NCBI RefSeq assembly: GCF_030813245.1
Contig: NZ_JAUSUA010000002.1
Coordinates: 186,001-250,000 of the forward strand
DNA: 64,000 bases
Direction of reading: 5' to 3'
Origin: Alkalicoccobacillus murimartini
GTDB lineage: Bacteria; Bacillota; Bacilli; Bacillales; Bacillaceae_D
Shown: piece after piece, positions 26,866 through 34,877 of the stretch
How the letters are laid out: every line of letters begins with the position of its first letter
How positions within the stretch are numbered: the stretch's first letter is position 1
Notes under the pieces: model-generated
Seen by the model: only the letters and a program-made list of their open reading frames with translations
Database searches by the model: none
Told to the model about the DNA's origin: nothing
Position numbers and translations under genes: made by a program

Positions 26866-27541
26866 AACCGTAGTTCCCCCTCAATTCATCACGCACTACT
26901 CTACCATTTTCAATTGCAATGACTCTTCGTTTTAATGTGTTTACAATGCTTTTATTATGGGTAGCCATAATAATAGTAGTGCCTCGATGGCTAATATCAT
27001 CTAAGATGTCCATAATGCCCCATGCTGTATCAGGATCAAGGTTCCCAGTAGGCTCGTCCGCAATTAATACTTCTGGACGATTAACGATTGCTCTTGCAAT
27101 AGCAACTCGCTGTTGCTCACCACCTGATAACTCATCTGGCAAAAATTTAGCTTTACCTTTTAACTTCACAATATCAAGGACTTCCATCACTCTTCGTTTA
27201 ATAGAAGCAGGTGCTTCCTCTATTACCTCAAGAGCAAAAGCTACATTCTCGTAAACTGTTAATGTAGGTAATAGCTTAAAATCTTGGAATATAACGCCAA
27301 TTCGTCTTCTTAGATTCGGAACATGACGTTCTTTAATAGAGCCGAGTTTAGTTTGGTCAATAATAACTTCACCTTTTGTTGCCTTCTCTTCTCTGTATAA
27401 CAAACGAATAAAAGTTGATTTACCCGCTCCGCTCGGTCCCACTATATAGACAAATTCGCCTTTTTCTATTTTTAATGTCATCCCGTTAATGGCTTTTACA
27501 TTATTCGAGTAGACCTTCCATACATCTTTTAATTCAATCAT
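26855..27541 (-). CDS. ftsE: Cell-division ABC transporter ATPase FtsE
   Basis: ATPase of 228 residues, the standard FtsE length when started at the ATG at 27541 (GGAAGTG upstream). Walker A GPSGAGKST, signature LSGGEQQRVAIARAI, Walker B VLIADEPTGNLDP and the ATHN switch are intact. It powers FtsX. The open frame extends 34 codons further upstream, but that stretch includes the promoter region. It is the first gene of ftsE-ftsX-M23 hydrolase. Confidence 0.96.
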   Translation of the reverse strand: MIELKDVWKVYSNNVKAINGMTLKIEKGEFVYIVGPSGAGKSTFIRLLYREEKATKGEVIIDQTKLGSIKERHVPNLRRRIGVIFQDFKLLPTLTVYENVAFALEVIEEAPASIKRRVMEVLDIVKLKGKAKFLPDELSGGEQQRVAIARAIVNRPEVLIADEPTGNLDPDTAWGIMDILDDISHRGTTIIMATHNKSIVNTLKRRVIAIENGRVVRDELRGNYGYEI

Positions 27542-27629
27542 GTATTCACTTCCTTGCCTATTGCTTTGAGACTTATATTCTTGTTGAAAAAACTCTAATT
27601 TTAAAAGCTCTTGTCGTATTGCAAGTTTT

Positions 27630-27638
27630 ATTATAACA
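27630..27638 (-). promoter_or_regulatory. Extended -10 promoter for ftsE-ftsX
   Basis: On the minus strand TGTTATAAT gives a TG-N-TATAAT extended -10 with a poor -35. Transcription would start near 27623, giving a leader of about 80 bases before the ftsE ATG. The rest of the 293-base gap before the YitT-family gene shows only an AT-rich stretch with a weak GGGG/CCCT hairpin near 27770-27795. Confidence 0.6.
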
Positions 27639-27834
27639 CTCATCCATGTATAGTTTTATTACAGTTTTATTTCAGTTTATAACAAAATCGACACGAAGTG
27701 ATCCAATTTTGTGCATTTAATAGGACTAAAGTCACTAATTCGAGTAACGTAATAAAAAACCATTGATTGATTATAGGGTCTTTTTCCCCGTTAAAAAAGA
27801 ATGTAGGATTAGATATGAATTCAAAATTATCCTT

Positions 27835-28680
27835 TTAATGAGGACTTTTGAATCCCTCTCCAAGGACTTCTGTCGCGTTTGAAACTATGACAAAAGCATT
27901 AGGGTCCGCTAGCCGCACCACTTCTTTTAATCTTGTTACTTCATTTTGATTTACAACACACATTAAAACGGGCCGATCCTCATTTGTATAGCCACCCTGA
28001 CCACTTAATTTTGTTACTCCCCGATCAATGTCTCGAATAATGGATTGTTTTACTTTCTCCTCGTCTTGCGAGATGATATAAGCTATTTTTGCATAACCTA
28101 GTCCCATTTGTACTAAGTCTATTGTTTTCCCAGTAACAAACAGCGAAATTAGGGCATAAAGAGCGAGCTCTAAACCAAAAACAATAGCTGAAGAAATGAC
28201 GACAAGTCCATCTATTAATGCAACACTAAACCCCGATGTCAGACCTGTATACTTTTGCAAGATTTGTGCCGCCAGATCCGTTCCACCTGTGCTAGCTCTT
28301 GCTCTAAAAGCTAAGCCAAGCCCTGCGCCCACACCAATCCCACCAAATAATGCTCCAAGCAATGGATCCGTAAAACCAACATCCCAATTACGAGTTAAAA
28401 ACACAACAAGCGGGAGAAATAATGTGCCAACTAACGTCTTGCTTCCATAAGATAGTCCACCTAAGAGCATCAAACCTGCTATAAAAAGCGGAATATTGAA
28501 AGCCCATTGAATATAAGCTGGTTCAATACCAGTAAGACTGAAAACAATCGTGCTTATCCCACTAACTCCACCTGGAGCGATCTGATTTGGTAATAAAAAT
28601 AAGTTAAACGCAATAGCAACAATAGCAGATCCAGCTAAGATATATACATAGTCTGTTATGACGCGACGTACATTTTGCAT
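27835..28680 (-). CDS. YitT-family membrane protein (DUF161/DUF2179)
   Basis: Protein of 281 residues: five or six membrane segments over residues 10-195 (YitT_membrane) and a C-terminal soluble DUF2179 domain at about 215-270 (RGVTKLSGQGGYT, RPVLMCVVN). It corresponds in position to yvjA of B. subtilis, between prfB and ftsE. No biochemical function is established for the family. AAGGGG precedes the ATG at 28680. Confidence 0.88.
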   Translation of the reverse strand: MQNVRRVITDYVYILAGSAIVAIAFNLFLLPNQIAPGGVSGISTIVFSLTGIEPAYIQWAFNIPLFIAGLMLLGGLSYGSKTLVGTLFLPLVVFLTRNWDVGFTDPLLGALFGGIGVGAGLGLAFRARASTGGTDLAAQILQKYTGLTSGFSVALIDGLVVISSAIVFGLELALYALISLFVTGKTIDLVQMGLGYAKIAYIISQDEEKVKQSIIRDIDRGVTKLSGQGGYTNEDRPVLMCVVNQNEVTRLKEVVRLADPNAFVIVSNATEVLGEGFKSPH

Positions 28681-28852
28681 ACAAGTTTACCCCTTATCTT
28701 TCATTTGGCACGTATTAAAAAGTCCGGATGTAGTATAGCATTGCGCTTCTCTCTTGTAAACGAGGCTCTAGTGACGCGTTAGTATAGTAACGTACAATCA
28801 TTTTACATAGGCAGAATTCCACCGCTCCAGGAGTAACACCCTCTACCTTTCA

Positions 28853-28899
28853 TAAAAAACAAACGATGAACGTTCCTATTTTAGGAATGTTCACCGTTT
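28853..28899 (-). terminator. Terminator of the secA-prfB transcript
   Basis: An 18-base stem (AAACGGTGAACATTCCTA with its near-exact complement, two G-U or mismatched positions) closes on a TTT/AAA loop and is followed by GTTTTTT on the minus strand, about 40 bases beyond the prfB stop. Confidence 0.85.
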
Positions 28900-28936
28900 T
28901 GTTCTGTCATCTACTTTTGTGACAGTCTCTTTATGT

Positions 28937-30041
28937 TTATAGTGACAGTGAAGAACGCAAGTACGCATCAATGAAGGGATCAAGATCTCCGTCCATGACT
29001 GCACTTGTGTTTCCAATTTCGTGACTCGTACGATGATCCTTCACCATGCTGTAAGGGTGGAATACATACGAGCGAATCTGACTTCCCCAGCCAATATCCT
29101 TTTGCTCTCCACGGATTTCGGCAAGCTCTTGCTGTTGCTCTTCAATCTTAAGCTGATACAGCTTGGCTTTCATCATTTTCATTGCTTGCTCTCGGTTTTT
29201 AATCTGCGAACGTTCATTTTGACACGTCACGACAGTATTTGTCGGCAAGTGAGTAATACGAACAGCCGAATCAGTCGTATTAATATGCTGACCACCTGCT
29301 CCACTCGCTCTATACGTATCCACTTTTAAATCCTCAGTTGAGATTTCGATTTCAACGTTGTCGTCTAGCTCTGGCATAACCTCACAAGATACAAATGATG
29401 TATGTCTGCGACCAGAGGAATCAAAAGGCGAAATCCGAACGAGACGATGAACGCCTTTCTCAGCCTTCAAGTATCCATAAGCATTGTGGCCTTTAATTAA
29501 TAACGTGACACTTTTTACTCCAGCTTCATCACCAGGTAAATAGTTCATCGTTTCTACTTTAAAGCCTTTTTGGTCCGCCCATCTTGTATACATCCGAAGC
29601 AGCATCGATGCCCAATCCTGAGACTCCGTTCCACCTGCTCCTGGATGCAACTCAAGAATCGCGTTGTTACGATCATAAGGCTCACTTAACAGAAGGTGAA
29701 GCTCAAATTGATTAATCTCGTTAACGAGATCCTCCACACCTGTTGCTAACTCGGCTTCAAGTTCTTTATCTTCCTCTTCTTTTACTAACTCATAAGAAAC
29801 CTCTAGATCTTCATAGGTTGTTTCCATCTTAAGGAACGTATCAACCTGCTCCTTAAGACCATTTGACTCATTGATAACTGTTTGAGCCGTATCTTGATTA
29901 TTCCAGAACTCAGGATCTGTCATCTTTTCTTCTAGTTCTGCAATTCGTTCTTGTTTCTCATCAAGGTCAAAGTGACCCCCTGAAGTTTAGAATACGTTTC
30001 TGAATCGAAGCAAGCTCTTGTTTAATCTCTACCATGTCCAT
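28937..30041 (-). CDS. prfB: Peptide chain release factor 2, expressed by programmed +1 frameshift
   Basis: RF2 recognises UGA and UAA stop codons and frees the finished protein from the ribosome. The main frame shows the anticodon-like tripeptide in [13 protein letters not shown] and the catalytic GGQ in [13 protein letters not shown]. The gene begins at ATG 30041 ([20 protein letters not shown]) and after 25 codons meets TGA at 29969-29967 in the classic context AGGGGG-TCA-CTT-TGA-C. A +1 shift on CTT-T joins the frames and gives 367 residues, the normal RF2 length. This is RF2 autoregulation: low RF2 favours the shift. It lies 35 bases after secA. Confidence 0.96.
29967..29981 (-). promoter_or_regulatory. 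prfB +1 programmed frameshift site
   Basis: On the minus strand: AGGGGG (internal Shine-Dalgarno), three bases, the slippery CTT, then TGA followed by C. All elements and spacing of the known bacterial prfB site are present. The same 10-mer GGGGGTCACT occurs just before the start codon at 30047-30056. Confidence 0.95.
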
Positions 30042-30076
30042 TGCCTAGTGACCCCCACAATTACCGTACCTGTATC

Positions 30077-32599
30077 TTATTGATTTTGGCCGCAGCAATT
30101 TTTATATTTTTTTCCGCTCCCACAAATACACGGATCGTTTCTTCCAATAACCTCACCTTTTTGCATAGGTCTTTTCTTAGGTTTTTTGTCGCCTTCATCT
30201 ACACTTTGTTGCACAGCTTTACCTTCTGCTACTTTTTGACGCTCAAGATTTTGCTGTACTTGTGCCTTCATGATATACATAGCAACTTCTTCTTCAATCG
30301 CTGCAATCATCGTTTCAAACATCTCAAAGCCTTCGAAACGATATTCTCTTAATGGATCATTTTGACCATATGCACGCAAATGAATACCTTGACGTAACTG
30401 ATCCATCTGATCAATATGATTCATCCATTTTCGGTCAACTGTGCGAAGTAGAATAACCTTTTCAAACTCACGCATATGCTCAGGTGTGAATTGTTCTTCC
30501 TTCGCTTTATAAGCCTGTAATACCTTCGCATGAACAATTTCAATAATTTCAGGAGTATCCTTGCCTTTTAACTCCTGCTCTGTTAACTCATCCTCAGCTA
30601 ACAATTGCGTATTCATATACGTGACAATTGCCGATAGATCCCAATCTTCTTGGACTTCAGCTTCTGGCGTATGAAGAGTGACAACTCTCTCAACGACAGC
30701 ATTCATCATGTCTTCTACAATTTTGCTCAGGTTATCTGATTCAAGCAACTCGAGTCTTTGCTTATAGATGATCTCACGTTGTTCACGCATAACATCATCA
30801 TATTGAAGGATTTGTTTACGTGCATCAAAGTTATTACCCTCAACACGTTTTTGAGCCGTTTCTACAGCCTTTGAAACAATCTTACTTTCTATAGGCTGAT
30901 CCTCTTCCATACCGAGTCTTTCCATCATCGATCTCATATTATCAGAGCCGAATCGACGCATTAACTCATCTTCCATGGATAAGTAGAATTGAGATGAACC
31001 TGCATCCCCTTGACGTCCTGCACGACCACGAAGCTGGTTATCAATTCGTCTACTTTCGTGTCTCTCCGTACCTAAAACATGAAGACCACCAAGATCAAGC
31101 ACACCAGCGCCTAGCTTAATATCCGTTCCACGTCCAGCCATATTCGTTGCGATAGTAACCGCACCTTTTTGACCTGCATTCTCGATAATTTCCGCTTCAC
31201 GCTCATGATTCTTTGCATTCAACACGTGATGGGGAATGCGGCGTTGTTTTAGATATTTAGCAACAAGCTCTGATGTTTCAACACTTACCGTACCAACTAA
31301 TATAGGCTGTCCTGTTTTATGAAGCTCTTCAATTTTAAGAACAACAGCACGGAATTTTGATTCCATCGTTTTATAAATTAAATCCGCCTTATCATCTCTG
31401 GCAATTGGACGGTTTGTTGGGATAACCATTACATCCATTCCATAAATATTACGGAATTCCTCTTCCTCTGTTTTGGCTGTACCCGTCATACCTGCAAGCT
31501 TCTTATACATCCGGAAGTAGTTCTGAAAGGTAATTGAAGCAAGCGTCATACTTTCCTTTTGAATCTGCATGCCTTCCTTCGCTTCAATAGCTTGGTGAAG
31601 ACCGTCACTATAGCGACGTCCTTTCATTAGACGACCTGTAAATTGGTCAACAATGACAACCTCTCCGTCTTCAATAACATAATCAGAATCACGCTGCATA
31701 ATAACATGTGCTTTAAGTGATTGATTAAGGTGGTGATTTAGCTGTACATGTTTTTGATCATATAAGTTTTCAATGCGGAATGCTCGCTCAGACTTATTAA
31801 CCCCTTCTTCGGTTAACTGAACAGACTTCGCTTTCTCATCAAACGTATAGTCAGTCTCAGCTTTTAGCATACGAATAAACGAATTTGCCTGAACATAAAG
31901 TTGAGTCGTACGTTCAACAGAACCTGATATGATAAGAGGTGTTCTCGCTTCATCCACTAATATAGAATCGACTTCATCTACTAACGCAAAATTTAACGGA
32001 CGCTGGACCATCTGCTCTTTGAACAGAACCATGTTGTCTCGCAAATAGTCGAAACCAAGCTCGTTGTTTGTACTATAGGTAACATCAGCTGAATAGGCTT
32101 CTTGCTTCTCTTCTTTTGATAAGCCTGTTTCATTTAACCCGATCTCGAGTCCTAAGAAAAGAAAGATTTGACCGTACTTTTCCATGTCACGGCGAGCTAA
32201 GTAGTTGTTCACTGTTACAATGTGAACACCTTTTCCTGATAATGCATTTAAATAAACCGCCATCGTTCCAACAAGCGTTTTACCTTCACCTGTTTTCATT
32301 TCTGAGATATTTCCTTGATGAAGTGCAATGGCACCGTGTACTTGCACGCGATACGGATACTCATTAATCACACGACCTGCTGCTTCACGAGAAACGGCAA
32401 ATGCTTCAACTAAAAGATCGTCTAATGATTCACCATCTTCAATTCGTTTTTTGAATTCATTAGTCTTATTCTTCAAGCCATCATCAGATAATTTCTTCAT
32501 ATCATCTGCAAGAGCTTCTATTTTTTCAACAATACGCTCGTTTTTTTTCAATTGCTTTTGACTGGGATCACCAATGACTTTTTTTAATAGACCTATCAT
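30077..32599 (-). CDS. secA: Protein translocase ATPase SecA
   Basis: Protein of 840 residues, the usual size for Bacillus SecA. Landmarks are Walker [10 protein letters not shown], the [13 protein letters not shown] Walker B, the preprotein cross-linking and helical domains, [10 protein letters not shown] and [15 protein letters not shown] of the second RecA fold, and the C-terminal zinc tail [17 protein letters not shown]. It drives export through SecYEG. AAGAGAGGACG precedes the ATG. A sigma-A-type promoter lies about 70 bases upstream, and prfB follows in the same transcript. Confidence 0.98.
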   Translation of the reverse strand: MIGLLKKVIGDPSQKQLKKNERIVEKIEALADDMKKLSDDGLKNKTNEFKKRIEDGESLDDLLVEAFAVSREAAGRVINEYPYRVQVHGAIALHQGNISEMKTGEGKTLVGTMAVYLNALSGKGVHIVTVNNYLARRDMEKYGQIFLFLGLEIGLNETGLSKEEKQEAYSADVTYSTNNELGFDYLRDNMVLFKEQMVQRPLNFALVDEVDSILVDEARTPLIISGSVERTTQLYVQANSFIRMLKAETDYTFDEKAKSVQLTEEGVNKSERAFRIENLYDQKHVQLNHHLNQSLKAHVIMQRDSDYVIEDGEVVIVDQFTGRLMKGRRYSDGLHQAIEAKEGMQIQKESMTLASITFQNYFRMYKKLAGMTGTAKTEEEEFRNIYGMDVMVIPTNRPIARDDKADLIYKTMESKFRAVVLKIEELHKTGQPILVGTVSVETSELVAKYLKQRRIPHHVLNAKNHEREAEIIENAGQKGAVTIATNMAGRGTDIKLGAGVLDLGGLHVLGTERHESRRIDNQLRGRAGRQGDAGSSQFYLSMEDELMRRFGSDNMRSMMERLGMEEDQPIESKIVSKAVETAQKRVEGNNFDARKQILQYDDVMREQREIIYKQRLELLESDNLSKIVEDMMNAVVERVVTLHTPEAEVQEDWDLSAIVTYMNTQLLAEDELTEQELKGKDTPEIIEIVHAKVLQAYKAKEEQFTPEHMREFEKVILLRTVDRKWMNHIDQMDQLRQGIHLRAYGQNDPLREYRFEGFEMFETMIAAIEEEVAMYIMKAQVQQNLERQKVAEGKAVQQSVDEGDKKPKKRPMQKGEVIGRNDPCICGSGKKYKNCCGQNQ

Positions 32600-32669
32600 G
32601 GAACTCGTCCTCTCTTCCTTTTGCCCTTGTCTTAAATGACGGACAAATCACACATTACACTTAATGCCT

Positions 32670-32698
32670 ATTTTATCAGTTTAAATCAAGGCTTACAA
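32670..32698 (-). promoter_or_regulatory. Sigma-A promoter of secA
   Basis: TTGTAA, 17 bases, TAAAAT on the minus strand, with TG one base before the -10. It lies 71 bases before the secA start and just past the hpf terminator. Confidence 0.65.
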
Positions 32699-32731
32699 GA
32701 TGAACAGGTTTGTAATGCTCTAATATAAAAC

Positions 32732-32757
32732 AAAAAAAGCACGGGTCCCCCCGCGCT
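32732..32757 (-). terminator. Terminator after hpf
   Basis: AGCGCGGG pairs with CCCGTGCT around a GGGA loop, then seven T on the minus strand, 20 bases beyond the hpf stop. Confidence 0.88.
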
Positions 32758-32776
32758 CATGAAATTTTCTATACTA

Positions 32777-33337
32777 TTAAGCTTCCGGCTCAATTAATCC
32801 GTATTTTCCATCTTTACGACGATAGACAACACTTGTGTCGCCACCCTCTGCATTGGAGAAAACGAAGAAATTATGCCCTAGCATGTCCATTTGAAGAATC
32901 GCTTCTTCCGCATCCATTGGCTTAAGATTAAAGCGTTTTGTACGAACCACTTCAAGCTCATCATCTGATTCTAATTCCTCACTAGCACCTTCAAGAGGCT
33001 CTAGCTCGTTTTTAAACATATATTTTATACTGCCTTCTTGTCTAAACTTACGGTTTACCTTTGTTTTATGCTTGCGAATTTGTCGTTCTAGCTTTTCAAT
33101 GACCTTATCAATTGCTGCGTACATGTCGGAGTGACTTTCCTCACCACGTAATAAAAGCTGTGGCATTGGAATGGTTACCTCTACTCCTTGTTGATTGTTA
33201 ATCACTGAGAGCTTGACATTGACATCCGCAACCGGAGTTGTGTCAAAATAACGCTCAAGCTTGCCTACCTTTTTTTCAACGTAGTCGCGTAGAGCTGGAG
33301 TTACTTCGATGTTCTCGCCTCGAATATTATAATTCAT
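32777..33337 (-). CDS. hpf: Ribosome hibernation promoting factor, long form (HPF/YvyD)
   Basis: Protein of 186 residues with the N-terminal HPF/RaiA fold (NYNIRGENIEVTPALRDYVEKK) and the C-terminal dimerisation domain (AILQMDMLGHNFFVFSNAE, then YGLIEPEA) of long-form HPF, which pairs 70S ribosomes into inactive 100S dimers in stationary phase. In B. subtilis yvyD lies between the fli genes and secA and is under sigma-B and sigma-H control. A sigma-B-like promoter is visible here. AAAGGAGG precedes the ATG. Confidence 0.95.
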   Translation of the reverse strand: MNYNIRGENIEVTPALRDYVEKKVGKLERYFDTTPVADVNVKLSVINNQQGVEVTIPMPQLLLRGEESHSDMYAAIDKVIEKLERQIRKHKTKVNRKFRQEGSIKYMFKNELEPLEGASEELESDDELEVVRTKRFNLKPMDAEEAILQMDMLGHNFFVFSNAEGGDTSVVYRRKDGKYGLIEPEA

Positions 33338-33371
33338 TAAGAACGCCTCCTTTATATGTATACATTAACAT

Positions 33372-33398
33372 ATTCCCTTAACAATAGCTCACTTAAAC
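33372..33398 (-). promoter_or_regulatory. Sigma-B-type stress promoter of hpf
   Basis: On the minus strand AGGTTTAA (-35 GTTTAA), 15 bases, then GGGAAT(AT). This matches the general-stress consensus GTTT.. / GGG.A. with a spacer at the long end. It lies about 35 bases before the hpf start. Confidence 0.55.
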
Positions 33399-33411
33399 CT
33401 TTTTCTAGATA

Positions 33412-33444
33412 AAAATAAAAAAACCTGCCCGAAAGCAGGTTTTT
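33412..33444 (-). terminator. Terminator after the cold-shock gene
   Basis: AAACCTGC and GCAGGTTT form the stem around TTTCGG, with a run of T on the minus strand. It separates csp from hpf. Confidence 0.88.
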
Positions 33445-33487
33445 GATTATTTAGCAATGATTCATTTCCTAAACCCAGGAATGTGAA

Positions 33488-33685
33488 TTAAAGCTTTTCT
33501 ACGTTAGAAGCTTGAGGTCCACGAGCACCCTCAACAATTTCGAACTCAACTTCTTGACCTTCGTCAAGAGATTTGAATCCTTCTGCGTTGATTGCTGAGA
33601 AATGTACGAATACATCGTCCCCATCTTCGCGTTCGATGAAACCAAAACCTTTTTCTGCATTAAACCATTTTACTTTTCCTTGCAT
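33488..33685 (-). CDS. Cold-shock protein (CspB/CspD type)
   Basis: Five-stranded OB-fold RNA-binding protein of 65 residues. RNP1 KGFGFI and RNP2 DVFVHF are intact, as is the N-terminal [13 protein letters not shown]. Such proteins keep single-stranded RNA unfolded and assist translation, especially after cold shock. Strong sigma-A promoter about 45 bases upstream, AAGGGA ribosome site, own terminator: a monocistronic unit inserted between fliT and hpf. Confidence 0.97.
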   Translation of the reverse strand: MQGKVKWFNAEKGFGFIEREDGDDVFVHFSAINAEGFKSLDEGQEVEFEIVEGARGPQASNVEKL

Positions 33686-33734
33686 GCTTCACATTCCCTT
33701 CGTAACTTAATTCATGTGGTCTTTCCACGCTTTT

Positions 33735-33763
33735 AATATATCAGTGTCATTTACCAATGTCAA
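33735..33763 (-). promoter_or_regulatory. Strong sigma-A promoter of the cold-shock gene
   Basis: TTGACA, exactly 17 bases, TATATT on the minus strand. The leader of about 45 bases begins with a small hairpin (GTGG-AAAGA-CCAC, 33716-33728). Confidence 0.9.
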
Positions 33764-33764
33764 A

Positions 33765-34037
33765 CTCTACAATCCAAGTCGTACCGTCAAAGTTTGCTGA
33801 TTTCTGACGATTCCTATCCTTCTTTGTGATAACGCTTTCTTTTGTATCAAGGGTTTCATAGGCATTTTCTTTTTACTAGTGAATAGATGGACGTTATCAA
33901 AAAATGTCGAAAAGTTTTCAAAGATTGTTAGAATTTATGATTTTTCGAACAGGAAACTGAAGATATCAAGATTCATTAATTTCTCTATGACTACTGTTTT
34001 AGTCAGTCTATTTGCTTAGTACGTCTTATTCACAATA
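33765..34037. other. Intergenic stretch upstream of the csp promoter
   Basis: No convincing gene. There is an inverted pair TGATAACG (33827-33834) and CGTTATCA (33892-33899), which could be an operator or a stem. A 29-codon minus-strand frame exists with a poor ribosome site; I do not call it. Confidence 0.3.
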
Positions 34038-34073
34038 AAGCGAGAGGGGACTCAGTATGGTCTCCTCTCGCTT
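34038..34073 (-). terminator. Terminator of the fliD-fliS-fliT transcript
   Basis: Stem AGCGAGAGG with CCTCTCGCT, 16-base loop, followed by TTATTG on the minus strand. It begins 15 bases past the fliT stop. Confidence 0.75.
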
Positions 34074-34087
34074 CTCTAATCTACCGT

Positions 34088-34447
34088 CTATACGCCCCTC
34101 TTGTCGAAGAAAGCACCATCAGTCATTCCATCGAATGGTTGCTCGTATTTTCGGCCTGTTTCTTTTTTTAGTTGTATTTGCTTTAGGTCTATACGAATTT
34201 GGTTCTGGAGCATCGTGAGCCTTGCTTGAAAAGCAGCATTCTGCTTCAGTACATCTTCTTTTATTTCCTCTTCAGCCGGTTTCACTTGATAGTCCTTAAG
34301 TTGATTGATCAGTTCACCACGATTGATTAACCCAATATCCAGCTGCTTAATAAAAGCCATTCTTTCATCATCACCAATTGGAAGACCCGTCTCTATATGC
34401 TTTTGTAGCTCAGCGGTTTGGCTTAAGAGCTGAGTTAAAATAGTCAT
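34088..34447 (-). CDS. fliT: Flagellar export chaperone FliT-like protein
   Basis: Small helical, acidic protein of 119 residues directly after fliS, its ATG overlapping the fliS stop. In this position B. subtilis has fliT, the export chaperone for the filament cap FliD. Sequence conservation in this family is weak, so the assignment rests on position, size and predicted helical character (residues 1-100). Confidence 0.75.
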   Translation of the reverse strand: MTILTQLLSQTAELQKHIETGLPIGDDERMAFIKQLDIGLINRGELINQLKDYQVKPAEEEIKEDVLKQNAAFQARLTMLQNQIRIDLKQIQLKKETGRKYEQPFDGMTDGAFFDKRGV

Positions 34448-34848
34448 TAAGCTTGTCCGCCTGATCCATGACGCTTTTGACGATCAATCTGAATGACTTG
34501 TTTCCACGTATCACGAAATTCCAAAACAAAACCCTCTGCATCTTGTAAGGCTTGTTGGTCATTCTTGATATTCGCATCAATTAGTCGAGAAAGAATAAAT
34601 TCGTACATCCGAAGCATATCTTTTCCAACCTCATTCTCCGACTTTAACGTAATCATAAGTTCACGAATAATATTCTGAGCTTTTGTCAAATATAGATTTC
34701 GTTTCTCTGTATCTTGATCTACCATTGCAGTATTTGCTTGATGAATAAACTTCAAGCATCCGTTATAAAGCATCAAAGTTAGTTCACCAGGAGAAGCTGT
34801 ATTTAATGCATTTTGCTTATAGGCTGACTGCATATACGACACGGCCAT
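34447..34848 (-). CDS. fliS: Flagellin export chaperone FliS
   Basis: Protein of 133 residues. The N-terminal YMQSAYKQNALNTASPGELTLMLYNGCLKF is the recognisable FliS start, and the rest is a four-helix bundle. FliS binds the C-terminus of flagellin in the cytoplasm, stopping early assembly, and in B. subtilis works with FliW and CsrA in flagellin feedback. AAAGGATG precedes the ATG. It lies 29 bases after fliD and overlaps fliT. Confidence 0.93.
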   Translation of the reverse strand: MAVSYMQSAYKQNALNTASPGELTLMLYNGCLKFIHQANTAMVDQDTEKRNLYLTKAQNIIRELMITLKSENEVGKDMLRMYEFILSRLIDANIKNDQQALQDAEGFVLEFRDTWKQVIQIDRQKRHGSGGQA

Positions 34849-34877
34849 TTATGATCATCCTTTCATTTCTGTTCGTT

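Noticed and set aside
28937-29923. prfB as a truncated or broken gene
   Set aside because: The upstream TGA is part of the standard programmed +1 frameshift signal, and the joined product has normal RF2 length.
33765-34037. 29-codon basic peptide upstream of csp
   Set aside because: Very short, weak ribosome site, no context; could be chance.
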